Assembly (NCBI GenBank): GCA_963922205.1
Contig: CAWUHX010000004.1
Span: 186,001-250,000, forward strand
Source: Romanomermis culicivorax
Lineage: Eukaryota > Nematoda > Enoplea > Mermithida > Mermithidae
Direction of reading: 5' to 3'
Length of the DNA: 64,000 bases
Under the pieces are notes generated by a model. That model had not been told where the DNA came from, searched no databases, and saw only the letters and a list, made by a program, of their open reading frames with translations. Both the position numbers and the translations under genes were made by a program. Positions 44,630-56,323 of the stretch are shown here, in pieces (position 1 is the first letter of the stretch; every line of letters starts with the position of its first letter).

Positions 44630-46895
44630 ATGGACGACGTCATCATTATTACGGAAATCTTAAAATATTTCAACTTCGAAGAATTATGCATAGCAGAGCG
44701 AATAAATCCAAATTTCAAAAGTTGCGTCAATTGGGAATTGCATCGGTTAAAATGCTTTGATTCCGATCAAATGTTCACTGTTTCCTGGACCAAACTTATG
44801 GCAAAAATTCAAGCATATTGTTCCGGGCTGCTTCGTTTAAAAAATTTGCACAAGGTCTTGACTTTCATGCTCAGGAAAAAATTGGATCCGTTTCCGCCTG
44901 ATCCATTTATATTCGAGGATTTAAAAAAACATCTCCTTATCCTTCTTCCTAGTTTAGAAAAACTGACGTGTTTAGAAATTGATTCGAATTTTATCGAAAT
45001 ATTCGGCTGGAAATGTACATTGAGTTTTGTGGAAAATGCTCGCAATTTGAAGCAACTTAGTGCAACTATCGGCGGAATGGTGAAAGTCAAGAATCAAGTG
45101 CGAGACAAGATAATTCAAGTTATTATTGGCCATTCCGCCTTGACCAAATTGAAGATTTATGGAGATTTATGGATTGATTTATCATCATGTCGAAATTTGA
45201 CTGATTTCACACTGACATCATATAGAACAATGGACAGTGCAGATTATGAACAATTGTATGCATTATTGGATATTAATTTGAATTTAGAAAGTTTGGACAT
45301 TGCTACAGTATCACACAAAAATCTTCAGCTGATCGAAAAGTTGATAAGGTTGCCAAAATTGAAAAGTTTGTCTTTGCAAATTCCTCAGTTCCATTACACC
45401 CAGCTCGATGAAGATTTGCTTTATCAGAGAATTATGAAAGATTTGTATTTCGTTTCTTTGCAAAATATTGAGGTTTGCTGTAATGACTCGGAAAGTCACG
45501 CAAAATTCGTTGCTTTCCTACTATCGCGTAGTCCCCTGTTGAAAGAATTATCCTTGCTCGTTATCCCGGGAACTTTGGCCTTTTATCGCATTATTTTCGA
45601 CAAGTTTCCCCTTTACAATCAAATGAAAATTTTCAGACTACTGCATTCGCCGGAGACAGATGAAGTACAGTCGTTTATTCACAAGGAAATATCAAAAATG
45701 GTTAATTTAAAGCACTTTTGGATAAATTATAACGGTTTTTACTCCGATCATATTGAAAAGATCAGCGAATTAAGGAAATTAAAATTGTAAGTTACGATTC
45801 CTGAGTGCAGGGAGGGTGACCAATTTCAGTGAAAAAACAAAAAATGCGTGACTTTGTGATAAAATTAACATAAATGAACAGGAAGAAGCCTAAAGGGTCA
45901 TTTATGCGTGACTTTTCCAACAGAATGCAGCGAAATGCAATGAACACAACTTCACCGAATCGAAGCGAAATTTTCGTTCAGTTGGAGGTTACCGTTGGTC
46001 ATTTTCTAGAAAATTATAGTCATCCTTTGCGATTTTCGAAGTGCATTTTCAGACAAAAGGAAAATTTGTTTTGTTGGAGTTTATATTATAGGAAATTTCA
46101 ATTATCCTTTCCGATCGAAAGTGCATTTTCAAGCTGAACTTTTCAATTTGCTGGTGATCCGTTCGGTTCCGTCGAAAAAGACAAGCATAAATTACCCTTA
46201 AGCCTAAGGACTAGCTACTTGAAACTGAAAAACGACCATCTGCCGAAAAGTAACATGAACTACGGTGTATTGCCTGTCATTCATGTGTCATGTGCATCAT
46301 TACTACAATTAGCATATTTTTAATTGCTGAAAAAGCTGCATCCAGTTTTTTTAATCTGAATCGATTGTTGAAGGTGGCAAGCTTGAACTGTTTTTTAATT
46401 CTTAATTTTTTTTCCAGTCTGCGTTGGCCAGCATATCGTGCTGCAGCTTTGAAAATCATGAGTTCCAACTCTTCGTTGTTAGGTTTGGATTTATACGCTA
46501 ATCAATGTCCTTCCCCGGGATCGTTCGACCTCATTTTGGATCAATGTCCAAATTTACGTTACTTTTCCGTCAACATCCTGAATGCCGAACAAATCCGAAA
46601 ATTGCCCCTCAAAGCGCCCAACCTGCAATATTTTCTAATACGAATGCTCGACTATTGCGACTTATCCCCGATCAAAGATGCACTAATCTACGCACTGCAA
46701 AATTTGCCAAATTTACGTCAATTATTCATTCCTGCAATGCTGTACAATTCATTGTTAGGACTCGAGCCGGTGAAACGTTTGTCTAGGCAAAAAAGATTAT
46801 CGATCATTGCCCATGATCTCTGCTATTGCGATTCTTCAGACGACTTGATCAATGGATGGATTCATCTTTGCTGCCAAGAAAACCCATCCACCTAA
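44630..46895 (+). CDS. F-box / leucine-rich-repeat-like protein, two exons
   Basis: Exon 1 (44630-45786) begins MDDVIIITEILKYFNFEELC, an F-box-like start, and continues with leucine-rich repeats (LPSLEKLTCLEIDSN, RLPKLKSLSLQIPQ, RSPLLKELSLLVIPG). A donor GTAAGT follows at 45787. Exon 2 (46418-46895) opens after TTTTTTTTCCAG and joins in phase (two bases plus one), giving LRWPAYRAAALKIMSS and further repeats (CPNLRYFSVNI, LPNLRQLFIPAM), ending WIHLCCQENPST. The predicted protein is about 544 residues without stops. Proteins of this type usually recruit substrates to SCF ubiquitin ligases; here that is inference from architecture, and the F-box is divergent. Partial copies lie at 43330 and 13816. 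Confidence 0.7.
45787..46417 (+). other. Intron of the F-box gene
   Basis: 631 bp, GTAAGT at the start and a long T run before CAG at the end. An 87-codon frame inside it (45874-46137) is not supported by any motif. Confidence 0.65.
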
Positions 46896-48030
46896 AATAT
46901 TGGAACATTGAGAAACATTCGATGTGTTTTTTCCTTTAAATCAGATTTTTTCCCTTAGTTAGTTCGTAAACATGTTGTTGTTCCAATTGGCATATCCACT
47001 TATTTTGCTTGCAATTGCATCAATGTACTGCGAATCCTTTAATTGAACGGTTCAGTTTTGTTATTTCCACCAAAAAAACTTTCTTAAAAAGCAAAATTCT
47101 TCTCGTGAAATTGAAGTTAAACCTAGAAAAGTTCAACATTTCCTGCTATAATGTCCTGCCTTTTTTCATCTTCACAAAAAACAGGAAAACATTTTTTAAA
47201 AGTAAAAATTTTATTATAATTTGGATTTCAAATTGAGAGAAATAGCAACTTCTTGCCATAATTTTCAATCATTACTATAAAGAAAGCTGAAAGAAAGCTC
47301 CATAATTTTAAACTAAAATTCGAAAAAATCGTAATTTATTTGTGTATAATTTCTGTTTGATGATGTTTTTGCAGAAAAACCAGGAAAATTTTCTCGAGAT
47401 GCGGAAGTTTTTTTCTGATTTTGACGTAAAATTGTCAGAAATCGCAATTTTTTAATAAAATTTTCCATCATTTCTATTGAAAAAACCTTGCAAATTATTC
47501 GAAATACGAAAATTTTCTGATAAATTTGAAAATAAAATTGGAAAAAATGCGCAAACTATTGCTATATCTTCCATTGAGCTGGAAAAGTTCTCTAAAATGC
47601 AAAAAAATTCCTCCTAGTTTTGAAGTAAAATCGGAAAAAGATTGCCATTTCCTGTTATAATTTTCTGTTTTTCAATCATTTTTACAACAAAAACTGGAAA
47701 ACATTCTTAAAATGTAAAAAGTATTTGATAATTTCCATCTCAAATTGAGAGAAATAGCACTTTACTGTTATAATTTTCAATAATCGTTTCTATCAAGTAG
47801 AAATGAGAATTTTTCAGAGTGAAAATTCTACAGTATTACCCTGTGTAAAAAAATGTTGATGACGAGAGGTACCAATCTTGTCGCCTTTAGAAAATCATTG
47901 TATGAGAATATAGAATCGTCTAGTGGAATTTTTAGTTGAGACGATATTTTTTTGTCGGAATTCTGTTCTAGCGGTCGTGTTTAACCTTGCGGACAAATTG
48001 TGGCATTTTCTTGGAAATTACTGTAAAATG
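46896..48030 (+). repeat. Downstream region of the F-box gene, duplicated at 13.9-15.1 kb
   Basis: Collinear with 13999-15095. The shared sequence contains several decayed repeats of a CC(T/A)G(C/T)(T/C)ATAAT(T/G)TT(C/T) block about 100-200 bp apart. A TTCTGTTCTAGCGGTC block followed by a frame with FNLADKLWHFLGNYC is kept in both copies. Confidence 0.65.
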
Positions 48031-48489
48031 ATGAAATCACGGTTTGGATGTTGTATCCACGTTTTCTTTCACATTTGCACCATAATGGAAATTTTGAGGT
48101 TTTCATTTCACATTGGAAAGATGCATTAAAGATCCAAATCATTATTATTTATTACCAAGCTCTGACGGGTATTACTGCAGCTGGTGCACACTACCCTATA
48201 GCGTTATAATGATAAGTGTATATACAGTCTATTTGTCGGATTATCGATTACTGTAGCAAAAGGATCATACTTGCTCATCAAACTTTAAAGTAGCTACAAG
48301 AAGCTAAAAACGCGTCGAACGGCAGGGACACCACCTTGGGAGGCTTGGGCACGACCACACGACTGGCGGGAGGTCAAGGGGTAAGGCGCCGCACAATTTC
48401 TAGCACATTGCGCTGTTTATTGGAATCTTCAACGATTTGATTGAAATATTGACTACTAAAATGAGCGTTGAGTGCGACACATTGTGAGG
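48031..48489. other. Mostly unassigned; contains a second foldback end motif
   Basis: GGGAGGTCAAGGGGTAAGGC at about 48369 repeats the sub-terminal sequence of the foldback element that starts at 48490. Nothing else is recognised. Confidence 0.4.
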
Positions 48490-50518
48490 GGCCAGGCCAC
48501 ATGCCCCTTGGGAGGTCAAGGGGTAAGGCCGCGCACATATTCCTGCAAAATTTTTATTTTTTATATGTTTTTTTTCTTATAATTTCTTGTTTTTTTTTTG
48601 TTTTTTATATTTGTTTTTTCTTCTTATTTTTTCGTGTTTTTTTAGTTAATTTTTTAGTTATCGTATTTTTTTCGATTTTATGTGTTTCCTTCCAAATTCT
48701 TCTGTTCTTCTGCTAGCTGTCTGTTTTCACTCATTTTTTTCTTTTTCTTTTTTTGTTTTTTTCTTTATTTGTGTTTTATTTTTTCAACTGTTTTCGTTTT
48801 CTCAATGAGAAATGATAGTGTATGCTGACATTTTTGTTTTTCGTGCTTCACTTGCTTTCTGTCTTTCTGATTTTTATTTGCTTTGTATTTTTCTAGAAAA
48901 AATGCAGATTTTATTTTTTGTTCTTTTTGTTTGCTTTTCTTCCTTCTTTCTAGTTTGTTGTTTTTTGTGGACTTCTATCATGTTTTGTGTGAAAATTATA
49001 GTTTATGATCATTTTTGGTTTATTTTTCTTTATTTTTTCAAAGTGTTTTTGTTTTTTCAATAAAAAATTTTAGTTTATGACATTTTGGTGTGTTACCTGC
49101 TTTTTGATTTTTTAAATTTTTTTATTTACTGTTTTTTATGTTTTTTATTGTTCTTTTGTCAAGTTTTTTAGTGTTTTGGCTTGAAAATTATAGTTTATGA
49201 TTAAATTTTTTTGTTTCATGTGTTTTATTTTTTCTTCTCTTTTTTGTTGATTTTTTGTTTTTTTGATTGCAAAATTAGAGTTCATGGATCTTATTTGTTT
49301 TCGTGGTTTATTTTACGTCAAAAAATGTTTTTTTTCATTGTTTTTCAATCTGTTTTTTCGTAATTTTTCAATCTGTTTTTTTGCTTTTTTGTAGTTTTTT
49401 TCTACGTTTTTCAGTTTTCTTAAATTTTTTTTCCGGAAAAATTGTGCCTTGTTATGAATTCTATGGTTTATATGCTGCACTTGCTTTTCGTTTGTATTTG
49501 TTTTCTGTTTTAATTTTTTGAATTCGAAAAAATTTTTTTGTTGAAAGTTTTTTTTAGTTTTTTTTAATTTTTTTTAGTTTCAAATTTTTTTCTTCTAGTG
49601 GTCGAATAAATTTCAATTTTCGGATATAGCTTTGGGTCAACGTCGAATTTTACATTCAAAAATTATGGAAAAATGTTCAATGGCCAGCATGCTGTGTGTT
49701 TTCCATGAAGTTACATAATTGTGTGACATCTTGAACTATAATTTTTCAATAAAAAAACAAAAAACTTGACAACAAAAACCATATTTAAACCGAAAAAAGA
49801 CAAAAGCAAAAAAATAGGTCAAAAAATGAAAAATCTTGACAAAAAACAAAATCAATAAAAGACAAAAACAGAGGAACGCCATTTTCAGTTAAAATCAAAA
49901 CTTGAAAAATAAATCAACAAACTGAAAAACAAGAGAAAAATTTTAAAAAAATGAATAAAAACAGACAGCAAGCAAAAGACAAAAATTTGAAAGAAAATAT
50001 TTAAAACTGAAAAAATACATACAAGAAAGTAGAAAAAAGTAATCAAAAAAAACTTGACAAAAATTCATAAACTGAAAAAATATAAATTAAAATGGATAGA
50101 CAAAAAATAACTAAATATTCAATAAAAAACTGGAGAAAAACAGATAAAAAAAGACAAAGCTAAAAATAAGTGAAAATGAAGAAATAACAAAGGGGAAAAA
50201 CATATAAGAAATACAAATACCGAAATCGCGATTTTTAAAACTAAAAACCAAAGCTCAACAAAAAAACAAAAAAAGAAAAAGAAAAAATGAGTAAAAACAG
50301 ACAGCTAGCAAAAGAATGGGAGAATTTGGAAGAAAACACATAAAACTAAAAAAACAAAAAATTCGATAACTGAAAAAACACGAAAACATAAGAAGAAAAA
50401 ACAAATATAAAAACCAAAAAAGCATGAAATTATAAGAAAAAACATGAAAAATAAAAATTTTGCAGGAATATGTGCACTGCCTTTCCCCTTGACCTCCCAC
50501 GGGGCATGTGGCCTGGCC
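48490..50518. mobile_element. Foldback / long inverted repeat element, about 2.0 kb
   Basis: The ends GGCCAGGCCACATGCCCC (48490) and its complement (to 50518) begin inverted arms of about 200 bp that agree at roughly nine bases in ten by eye (GAGGTCAAGGGG, GCACATATTCCTGCAAAATTTTTA). Between the arms the left half is T-rich and the right half A-rich, so the whole can fold back. No transposase is encoded; Phe-rich and Lys-rich frames follow from composition. No target duplication was found. Repeating TTATAGTTTATGA-type blocks occur in the left half. Confidence 0.7.
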
Positions 50519-50764
50519 ATTAAAAACCACTAAAAGCATTAAGACACAATTCCTGTAAGAATCAACCAATCCCTGTAGTCGTGTGATAAGTAAAAAATTA
50601 ATCATACCTCAAAAGAACATATTTTGTACAGTTTTTTGTGCTGAACAACATGCCAGTATATGTTTGATCTAAAAACTAAAATTCATTTTGTAGCATCAAT
50701 CCAAAGATTCAAATTTTTTAACAGTTTTTGAAATTTTAGGTCACAATCATTGAAGGCCAATAGG
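50519..50764. other. No recognised feature
   Basis: Short AT-rich sequence between the foldback element and MITE G. Confidence 0.4.
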
Positions 50765-50883
50765 AAGGGCCGTGCACAGGATTTTTTCATAGAGGGCGGA
50801 CTAGGTTTTTTTACTGAATAGCCCCAAAAAATGTTGATTTTATGCCAATATATTCTGTGCATGCTGCCTTGCGCACGTCCCTG
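50765..50883. mobile_element. Small MITE (family G), 119 bp
   Basis: Ends AAGGGCCGTGCACAGG and GCGCACGTCCCTG are imperfect inverted repeats. Flanks CCAATAGG (50757-50764) and CCTATAGG (50884-50891) match at 7 of 8 bases. Only one copy is in the window, so the family is inferred from its structure. Confidence 0.5.
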
Positions 50884-50891
50884 CCTATAGG

Positions 50892-51640
50892 TGTTCAGGT
50901 ATGCAATGTGGATCAATAATTATTTGTCAGTATATGTAGCAATGCTTAGGTTACATGCTTGCAAAATATACTCATATGTAGCATTAATATTATGCTTTAT
51001 ACTACACTTTAAATTCAAATTTTCAGCAGTTATTGATGACACAAATTCACAAATTTTTGTTCCCTGTAAAGTCAAATAATGAGTGTCATTGATTAAACTC
51101 CACCATGTTATGGCTGGACCTCTTGGCCACATACCCACAAAGTTTTATCAAAATAAAGTGTGCCACAGTGAGACAAGTGGAAGCCATTTTGGAATCAAAT
51201 TATAAAATTTTTTGTTTAAAAATACAGTTACCCACCCAAAATTCTAATAATCCAACTAAAACTTTTTTACATTGCAGGCTGACATCTTGGCTATTTACCC
51301 ATAAGGTTTGGTCATAATATCGTTATCACTTAGGTGGGAAATTACACAAAGTGAAATGTATATTTGATTTTGTTGAAAAACCTTCTGGTACAATATGGTG
51401 TTCCATCTAATGGAAATATTAATTCTAGTCCAAATCGACTACATTGTACCCACAGTATGTAGCTACATACCCAACCAAGTTGCATCATATTAAAAATTAG
51501 AAAAACCACATTCTTTTGGTTAACTATATTGTTGAAATGAGACTTGTGTTGTGGTTGAGAAATATAATAAAGAATTGACACCAAAAATAGACCTAATCAG
51601 TCACTCACTAATTCACCTAATCAGGCCGAAACCTTAGGTA
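50892..51640. other. AT-rich, no recognised feature
   Basis: Short chance frames only. Confidence 0.4.
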
Positions 51641-51926
51641 GAATAAGCTTGCAACAGTTCGGTCAGTCTCCAAATCAACAAAGATCTCCTGCTTTCGTCC
51701 CGAAGAACTGCAGAAGATAAGATAACACCCTGAGCTCAAGCAACTTCAAACCAGGGGCAAAATTCAGAAGTCAGGCCGAGAACTGAGTTGTAAATGTAGA
51801 CTTGCACGCTGGGTGGCTCTCCAGAAATCCGGGGTCTAAACTGCGTTCCCTCCGCTGCAAGAAATCCAACTGATGTCCCGCCGCGGGTCGTTGTATTTGG
51901 GGCGGAAATGCTCCACCAAAAAATAT
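51641..51926 (-). other. GC-richer block, possible retroelement leader
   Basis: Read on the minus strand it begins TTTTTTGGTGGAGCATTTCCG, resembling the TTTGGTGGAGC start of some retroelement primer sites, and continues GC-rich for about 250 bp. No coding frame is convincing. It continues on the other side of the family A insertion at 53060. Confidence 0.25.
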
Positions 51927-51934
51927 TATAACAA

Positions 51935-53051
51935 CAGGGTTTTTTTTGACCTACGAGTCACAAGCCAAGTGGCTTGTTGACCTAAAATTTTACAAGCCAT
52001 TCCAAATTTTTACAAGCCAATTTTATAATATCAGTATACGTGAATAAATTCCAATGCTAGGTTATTTTTTAAAGAAATGTATATATTGAGCATCATGGCA
52101 ATCGATCAGAAAAGAGATGTCATTCAACACTTATTAAATAACATTTTAGAGCCGTTAATTCATTAAAATTCAGGAAACTTTTGAAATTTTTGAGTTTGAT
52201 TGAAGTCGAATCTACAAGCATTGTGGAACAAATTTTCGAGCAAACTATTCAAGAACATAATGACTTTGAATTACATGAGAAATCGACGGTTAAGTCCTCT
52301 ATGATGACAAGTGAGAGCCCAAAAAAGCTTTTAATCTTTCCTGCTTGAAACGCCGGAAAATTTTTTGGGTATTGACATTGTGCGATATTGGAAAATCAAT
52401 TTTCCAAACACTTATTTGAAGAATTATATTCGAATTTTCTGTTCAAAAGTCGTAATTTCTAGAATTTTATGTTTGAAAAATTTTAAAACCATTAATTTAT
52501 TCTCACACTCATGAACTTGGCCGAAAAGATATGAGCAAGAAGAGTAGAAATTTCCGAAAACTACTTCCACGAAGCTTTTGAATTGATTTTACATTAAGAA
52601 AGGAATAATCGATTCAAAAACTTTACAGACTTGACGTATTGATCTTTCTCAAAAAATGTGTCGAGGGAAAAACGTGAATCAGAAAATGAAATCAAAAATA
52701 TCAAGATGAAATATTGAAGATTACTAATCAAAACTTGAGATAATACGTTTAAGATGATTAAAACTATTAAAGATTAAATGATAAGTGAAGGCAGACATGT
52801 TAGAAGCGGCGCCTGAGCTAGGAAACAAATAATAATGCTTATTGGAGTTATAACCGGCGCCAAGCGCCAGAAAATTTTGAGATTATGACTTTCTAAAATG
52901 GACCAAAATGCATCTTTTCTGTATCGGATATGATCAAACACATGACTCAAAAAATTCTGACAAGCCATTTTGGCTTGTTGGACAAAAATTCTACAAGCCA
53001 TTTTGTCAGTCCAACAAGCCATGGCTTGTAAAATGCTAAAAAAAAACTATG
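51935..53051 (+). mobile_element. hAT-like non-autonomous element, family A, complete
   Basis: 1,117 bp, starting CAGGGTTTTTTTTGACC and ending AAAAAAAAACTATG, with TATAACAA on both sides (51927-51934 and 53052-53059). Sub-terminal palindromes CAAGCCAAGTGGCTTG (about 51971) and TACAAGCCATGGCTTGTA (near 53020) repeat an AAGCC/GGCTT motif several times at both ends, as hAT sub-terminal binding motifs do. It has no transposase. Other copies: 7740-8826, 20325-20622 (partial), 63088-63936 (inverted, partial). Confidence 0.85.
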
Positions 53052-53059
53052 TATAACAA

Positions 53060-53374
53060 TAATATAAATTATGCCCTACTGGGCCGCCGATTTCTTCTTT
53101 ATTAAAAAATAAAATAAACAATCATAGAATGACCAAAAACATAGACGACTGGCATATTTATGCACCTTGTCTATGCAAATCGGCGTCGACGCAAATCGCG
53201 TCGACTTTGGCTATTTCTTCACAACCTGGAGATAGACTATGTCCATCCCCGACATCCCTCGAGCCTCGAAACTGACCAACGGGAGGTTAAAAAGATTCAT
53301 ATTACGCTGCAATGACAATTTTGGAACCCTTTCAGGCCCTAATACAGTCAAAGCAGTTTTCTGAACCTTTTTGG
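53060..53374. other. Sequence between family A and the basic ORF
   Basis: Contains the palindrome AAATCGGCGTCGACGCAAATCGCGTCGACTTTGG region at about 53178-53212 (GTCGACG and CGTCGAC arms). It may be LTR sequence of the retroelement on the minus strand; not proven. Confidence 0.3.
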
Positions 53375-53617
53375 TCATTCATGCCCCCTTGGGGAAAGCT
53401 TTCCGAATGACCACCCTCTTATGTCAAGTCTTTTACCAGGCATACCCGAATGTCCACAAGGCCGTCCGGGTGCGCTACCTCTTGGTCTGGACGCTGACGG
53501 ATCGACGACTCCGCGTCGGCTTGACTTTGTTGGCCTGCCGCCGAATCCAATTTGACCTGCACCAGGGCCGAGGGTCTTCGGTTGCCGTCCATCCCCTGAC
53601 CTTTTGTTTCGTGCCAT
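53375..53617 (-). CDS. Small Arg/Gly/Pro-rich ORF, downstream of the exonuclease polyprotein
   Basis: An 80-codon minus frame starting MARNKRSGDGRQPKTLGPG and ending KLSPRGHE. It is strongly basic and GC-rich in an AT-rich surrounding, similar in character to the RGG tail ending at 54075, so it may be a further exon or a remnant of the same unit. The intervening 450 bp is AT-rich. It ends over CAAGGGGGCATGA, a purine tract of the kind found before a 3' LTR. Function unknown. Confidence 0.3.
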   Translation of the reverse strand: MARNKRSGDGRQPKTLGPGAGQIGFGGRPTKSSRRGVVDPSASRPRGSAPGRPCGHSGMPGKRLDIRGWSFGKLSPRGHE

Positions 53618-54074
53618 ACGCTGGATGCCAGGGACAGAACATTTATCTGTCTATCTCTTTCCGGTTGCGTGTTTCGCCGTGAAGTCTCCGCCTTTTTTCC
53701 AACGTTGCCCTCGCCAAAAAAGATTTTCTATTATATCTAAATAAACTACAAAATATGTGCATTAGTACGAGTATCACAAAAAAAAAATCAAATCCCGGCG
53801 TATGGATTGAGCAAAAAAAAAGAGAAAAATAAGGCGAGATAATAACCGAGATTAAGTGAAAAAATAAATTTTTGTACATGCCCATTTTGGCGATGCGAGG
53901 TATGAAAAACGAATAAAAATTTAAAGCACGCAACAAATAACAAAATTTTTTTTTGTATTTTGTATTTTATATTTTTTCTGTATTATTGTGGTTTTATATT
54001 TTTTTGTATTTTGTGTTTTTTATCCAAAATAAATGCAAAAACGATATTTTTAGGCCAAAAACCTTGCGGCTAAT
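53618..54074. other. AT-rich spacer between the basic ORF and the RGG tail
   Basis: A and T runs, intron-like on the minus strand; no frame is supported. Confidence 0.35.
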
Positions 54075-54620
54075 TTATTGTTGCAGCCCGCCGCCTCCTT
54101 GCGCCCCTCTATGGGCTCCTCCACGACCTCTGTAAGGTCTCCATACCCATTGGCCCTGTTGGCCTCCTCTACCTTGCACCTGAGGCGCGGCACCTCTGCC
54201 ACGCACTACTCCACGACCACCCCTGTTGGGGTTGTGGAACTGAAACTGGCCTCGACCGCGGTTACCAGTCTTTTGCACCTTTCCTTGCGTACTCAGAGCT
54301 ATTTCCTGGCTTCCTTGGCCTTGACCCTGGCCTTGAGGTCCGGGAACCTTCAAAGTAGCACCAGTTTTTCCGTCTTGAGCTTTACTGAATTTAACAGAGC
54401 TTTGCAAGTCTGAACTGGCGCTTCTTTTGGCTCCCATCACTCCGACCTGGTGATTGCTACTAAGCATCACAGATCCAAAGGCCGTTTTGTATTCCAAGGG
54501 GGTATCGTGGTTATTATACACCCTCAACAGTCGGTTATTTGCTGCCACCATCGCCCTGGCATAAATGTTTCCAATATGCATTCCAACACGAGGAATAGCA
54601 TCATAACCAAATACCTGACC
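54075..54620 (-). CDS. RGG-rich C-terminal part of the exonuclease polyprotein
   Basis: Frame shifted by one base from the preceding part: homologous-looking continuity ([20 protein letters not shown]) starts at about 54618, and the ATG-initiated frame is 54581-54075. It holds a conserved-looking helical stretch ([18 protein letters not shown]) and then an Arg/Gly/Gln-rich tail with RGG boxes ([28 protein letters not shown]). RGG tails bind RNA; in retroelements such a tail can take the place of zinc knuckles of nucleocapsid. The shift is either a one-base lesion or a programmed frameshift; a CAGGTATTT donor-like site is also present at the junction. Confidence 0.6.
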   Translation of the reverse strand, partial: GQVFGYDAIPRVGMHIGNIYARAMVAANNRLLRVYNNHDTPLEYKTAFGSVMLSSNHQVGVMGAKRSASSDLQSSVKFSKAQDGKTGATLKVPGPQGQGQGQGSQEIALSTQGKVQKTGNRGRGQFQFHNPNRGGRGVVRGRGAAPQVQGRGGQQGQWVWRPYRGRGGAHRGAQGGGGLQQ

Positions 54621-56323
54621 GAGGAAAATGCATCAGGTGTGCTCTCCGTCTTGAGCCACCTGGGGAGAAAGTCATACATAACTCTTTCCCAGAGTTCTTC
54701 AGGTAAATTTGTCCGATCATAGAGAAAAGCTCCCTGGATCCTGAACTGTTGTTCGTAATCCCGGTAGATTTCCCTAACGGCATCATTTACCATGAAGGAA
54801 ACCCTTTCTGACTCAAATTGCTCGAAAGCAAAATACTTGGCCACTGCACTCGTGAAAAATGATATTGGGCCAGATTCTCTGGCTTTTGGTTGATAGACAT
54901 CCCAGAAGTCCAAGAGACTGTCCTTGAATTTTTCCGCAGTCACTTCCGGCGTTTCAGTTGCCTGAGCAGCCTGTGCCTGCTTAATTTTACTGGGACCAGC
55001 CACTTCCACTTGACTAGCTGCCACTCCTGGTTTTTGGTTCTTGCTGGGTTTTGCCTGGCCTTTCGGCATCGGTTTCCCCATCGCAAGGCCTATTGCGCCT
55101 GAAGTTTGACTAGTCTTGGATGTACTATCTTGAGTTGCAGTTGCCACTGAAGATGTAGCCAATGATGGAGTTCCAGTTGAAGTAGAAGTAATTTGAGAAG
55201 TGGGGGTAGTAGTGGAGGTAATCATAGAAGTTGAGGTCGATATGACGGACGAAGTCACCGTCTTACTTTCTTCCTCTTTGGCTTCTGCTTTTGCTCCCTT
55301 AATACCCTTCTTCCTCCTTTCCTTCTCCTTCACTCTCATTTTCTTCTTCCTTTCAGTCATAAATAATATTTTCTCGTCGTTCCACCCTTTTTCTCTCATA
55401 CTCTGAATGACTTTGGCCGAATACAATCCTGGAACACCCCCATCAGCTGAGAACACTATTACCTCCTTGCTCTCCGTCATCTCCGAGTCAGGCGTTTCAG
55501 CTTTCGTTTCGTCAATAACGAGCTTATCGGAGGCCATATCGTCGTCTACTTTCATCGGCGATGGTGGCTCTAATACGACTACTTTCATTTCCACTTTGGC
55601 CGCTGCGGTATCGTCCTTTTGGAGTCCGAATTGAATTGACATTTGACGAAGTTTTTCGTTGTAAATTGCCGCATTCTTCACAAATTCTTCCTCCATTAAT
55701 TTGCGTTGGAGTCGAATTCTTTCCTTCGCCTCCTCTTCCATCTTTAGAATAACTTCTAATCGATGCTGGTGGTCGAGTTTGGACTGCGTCTGAGCAGTTT
55801 GAGCTTGCATCAGTTCTGTTGCCGGAACTGATTGCTCTTGCTGCTGCTCTTCTTCCGACAGCTCAGTCATGTCCTCATCATCAAGTCCTTGGTCTGGCGA
55901 TTCATCTTCAGCCAGCAGTCCCACTGCATCGCTGAAGATTTCACTTTCCGACGTTTGGACTTCCTGACCTGAAAATATCGGAAATTCAACTACACCTACA
56001 TCAGCTTGCTGTTTGTCCTCACCTTTCAGACTATCAGTCTTGGTGGGACTAATCTTGCCAGCTAATTTGGTGACAGTACCTTCACCCGTTTTATAACTAT
56101 ATGTGTGCTGAATTCCCCGTAAATCCGAGGCCAGAGGTCTATAGTCAAAGATCTTTTTAGGGAAGGCTATAGTATACTCCGTATTTTCCGCCAATGACCC
56201 ATAGACCTCTCCAACCTTGTCAATTTTGGTTTGCCAGGTTACCCCATATCTCAATGAAGGCGTTCTTTGTGCTAGCTCGATATGGTAGAACCTAACATAA
56301 TAATACGGATTTGAGCTATAGCT
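54524..56323 (-). CDS. Middle part of the exonuclease polyprotein (coiled coil, charged linkers)
   Basis: Directly after the TAG at 56324-56326 the same frame stays open: [19 protein letters not shown] leads into 577 further residues (the first ATG is not needed). In order: a folded-looking N-part ([19 protein letters not shown]), an acidic region ([18 protein letters not shown]), a coiled coil ([20 protein letters not shown]), a Lys/Arg-rich stretch ([15 protein letters not shown]), a Ser/Thr-rich linker ([16 protein letters not shown]), a KP/Q-rich stretch and a helical domain ([18 protein letters not shown] ... [16 protein letters not shown]). No enzyme motif is visible. The layout of helical domain followed by a basic tail resembles Gag capsid plus nucleocapsid, which is inference. 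Confidence 0.6.
   Translation of the reverse strand, partial: SYSSNPYYYVRFYHIELAQRTPSLRYGVTWQTKIDKVGEVYGSLAENTEYTIAFPKKIFDYRPLASDLRGIQHTYSYKTGEGTVTKLAGKISPTKTDSLKGEDKQQADVGVVEFPIFSGQEVQTSESEIFSDAVGLLAEDESPDQGLDDEDMTELSEEEQQQEQSVPATELMQAQTAQTQSKLDHQHRLEVILKMEEEAKERIRLQRKLMEEEFVKNAAIYNEKLRQMSIQFGLQKDDTAAAKVEMKVVVLEPPSPMKVDDDMASDKLVIDETKAETPDSEMTESKEVIVFSADGGVPGLYSAKVIQSMREKGWNDEKILFMTERKKKMRVKEKERRKKGIKGAKAEAKEEESKTVTSSVISTSTSMITSTTTPTSQITSTSTGTPSLATSSVATATQDSTSKTSQTSGAIGLAMGKPMPKGQAKPSKNQKPGVAASQVEVAGPSKIKQAQAAQATETPEVTAEKFKDSLLDFWDVYQPKARESGPISFFTSAVAKYFAFEQFESERVSFMVNDAVREIYRDYEQQFRIQGAFLYDRTNLPEELWERVMYDFLPRWLKTESTPDAFSSVRYLVMMLFLVLECILETFMPGRWWQQITDC

Noticed and set aside
48468-50605. Phe-rich ORFs that look like membrane proteins
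   Set aside because: They read the T-rich strand of the foldback element on both arms.
53371-53682. 103-codon plus-strand ORF opposite the basic ORF
   Set aside because: The minus frame has the Arg/Gly bias shared with the neighbouring RGG tail; the plus frame is taken as its shadow.
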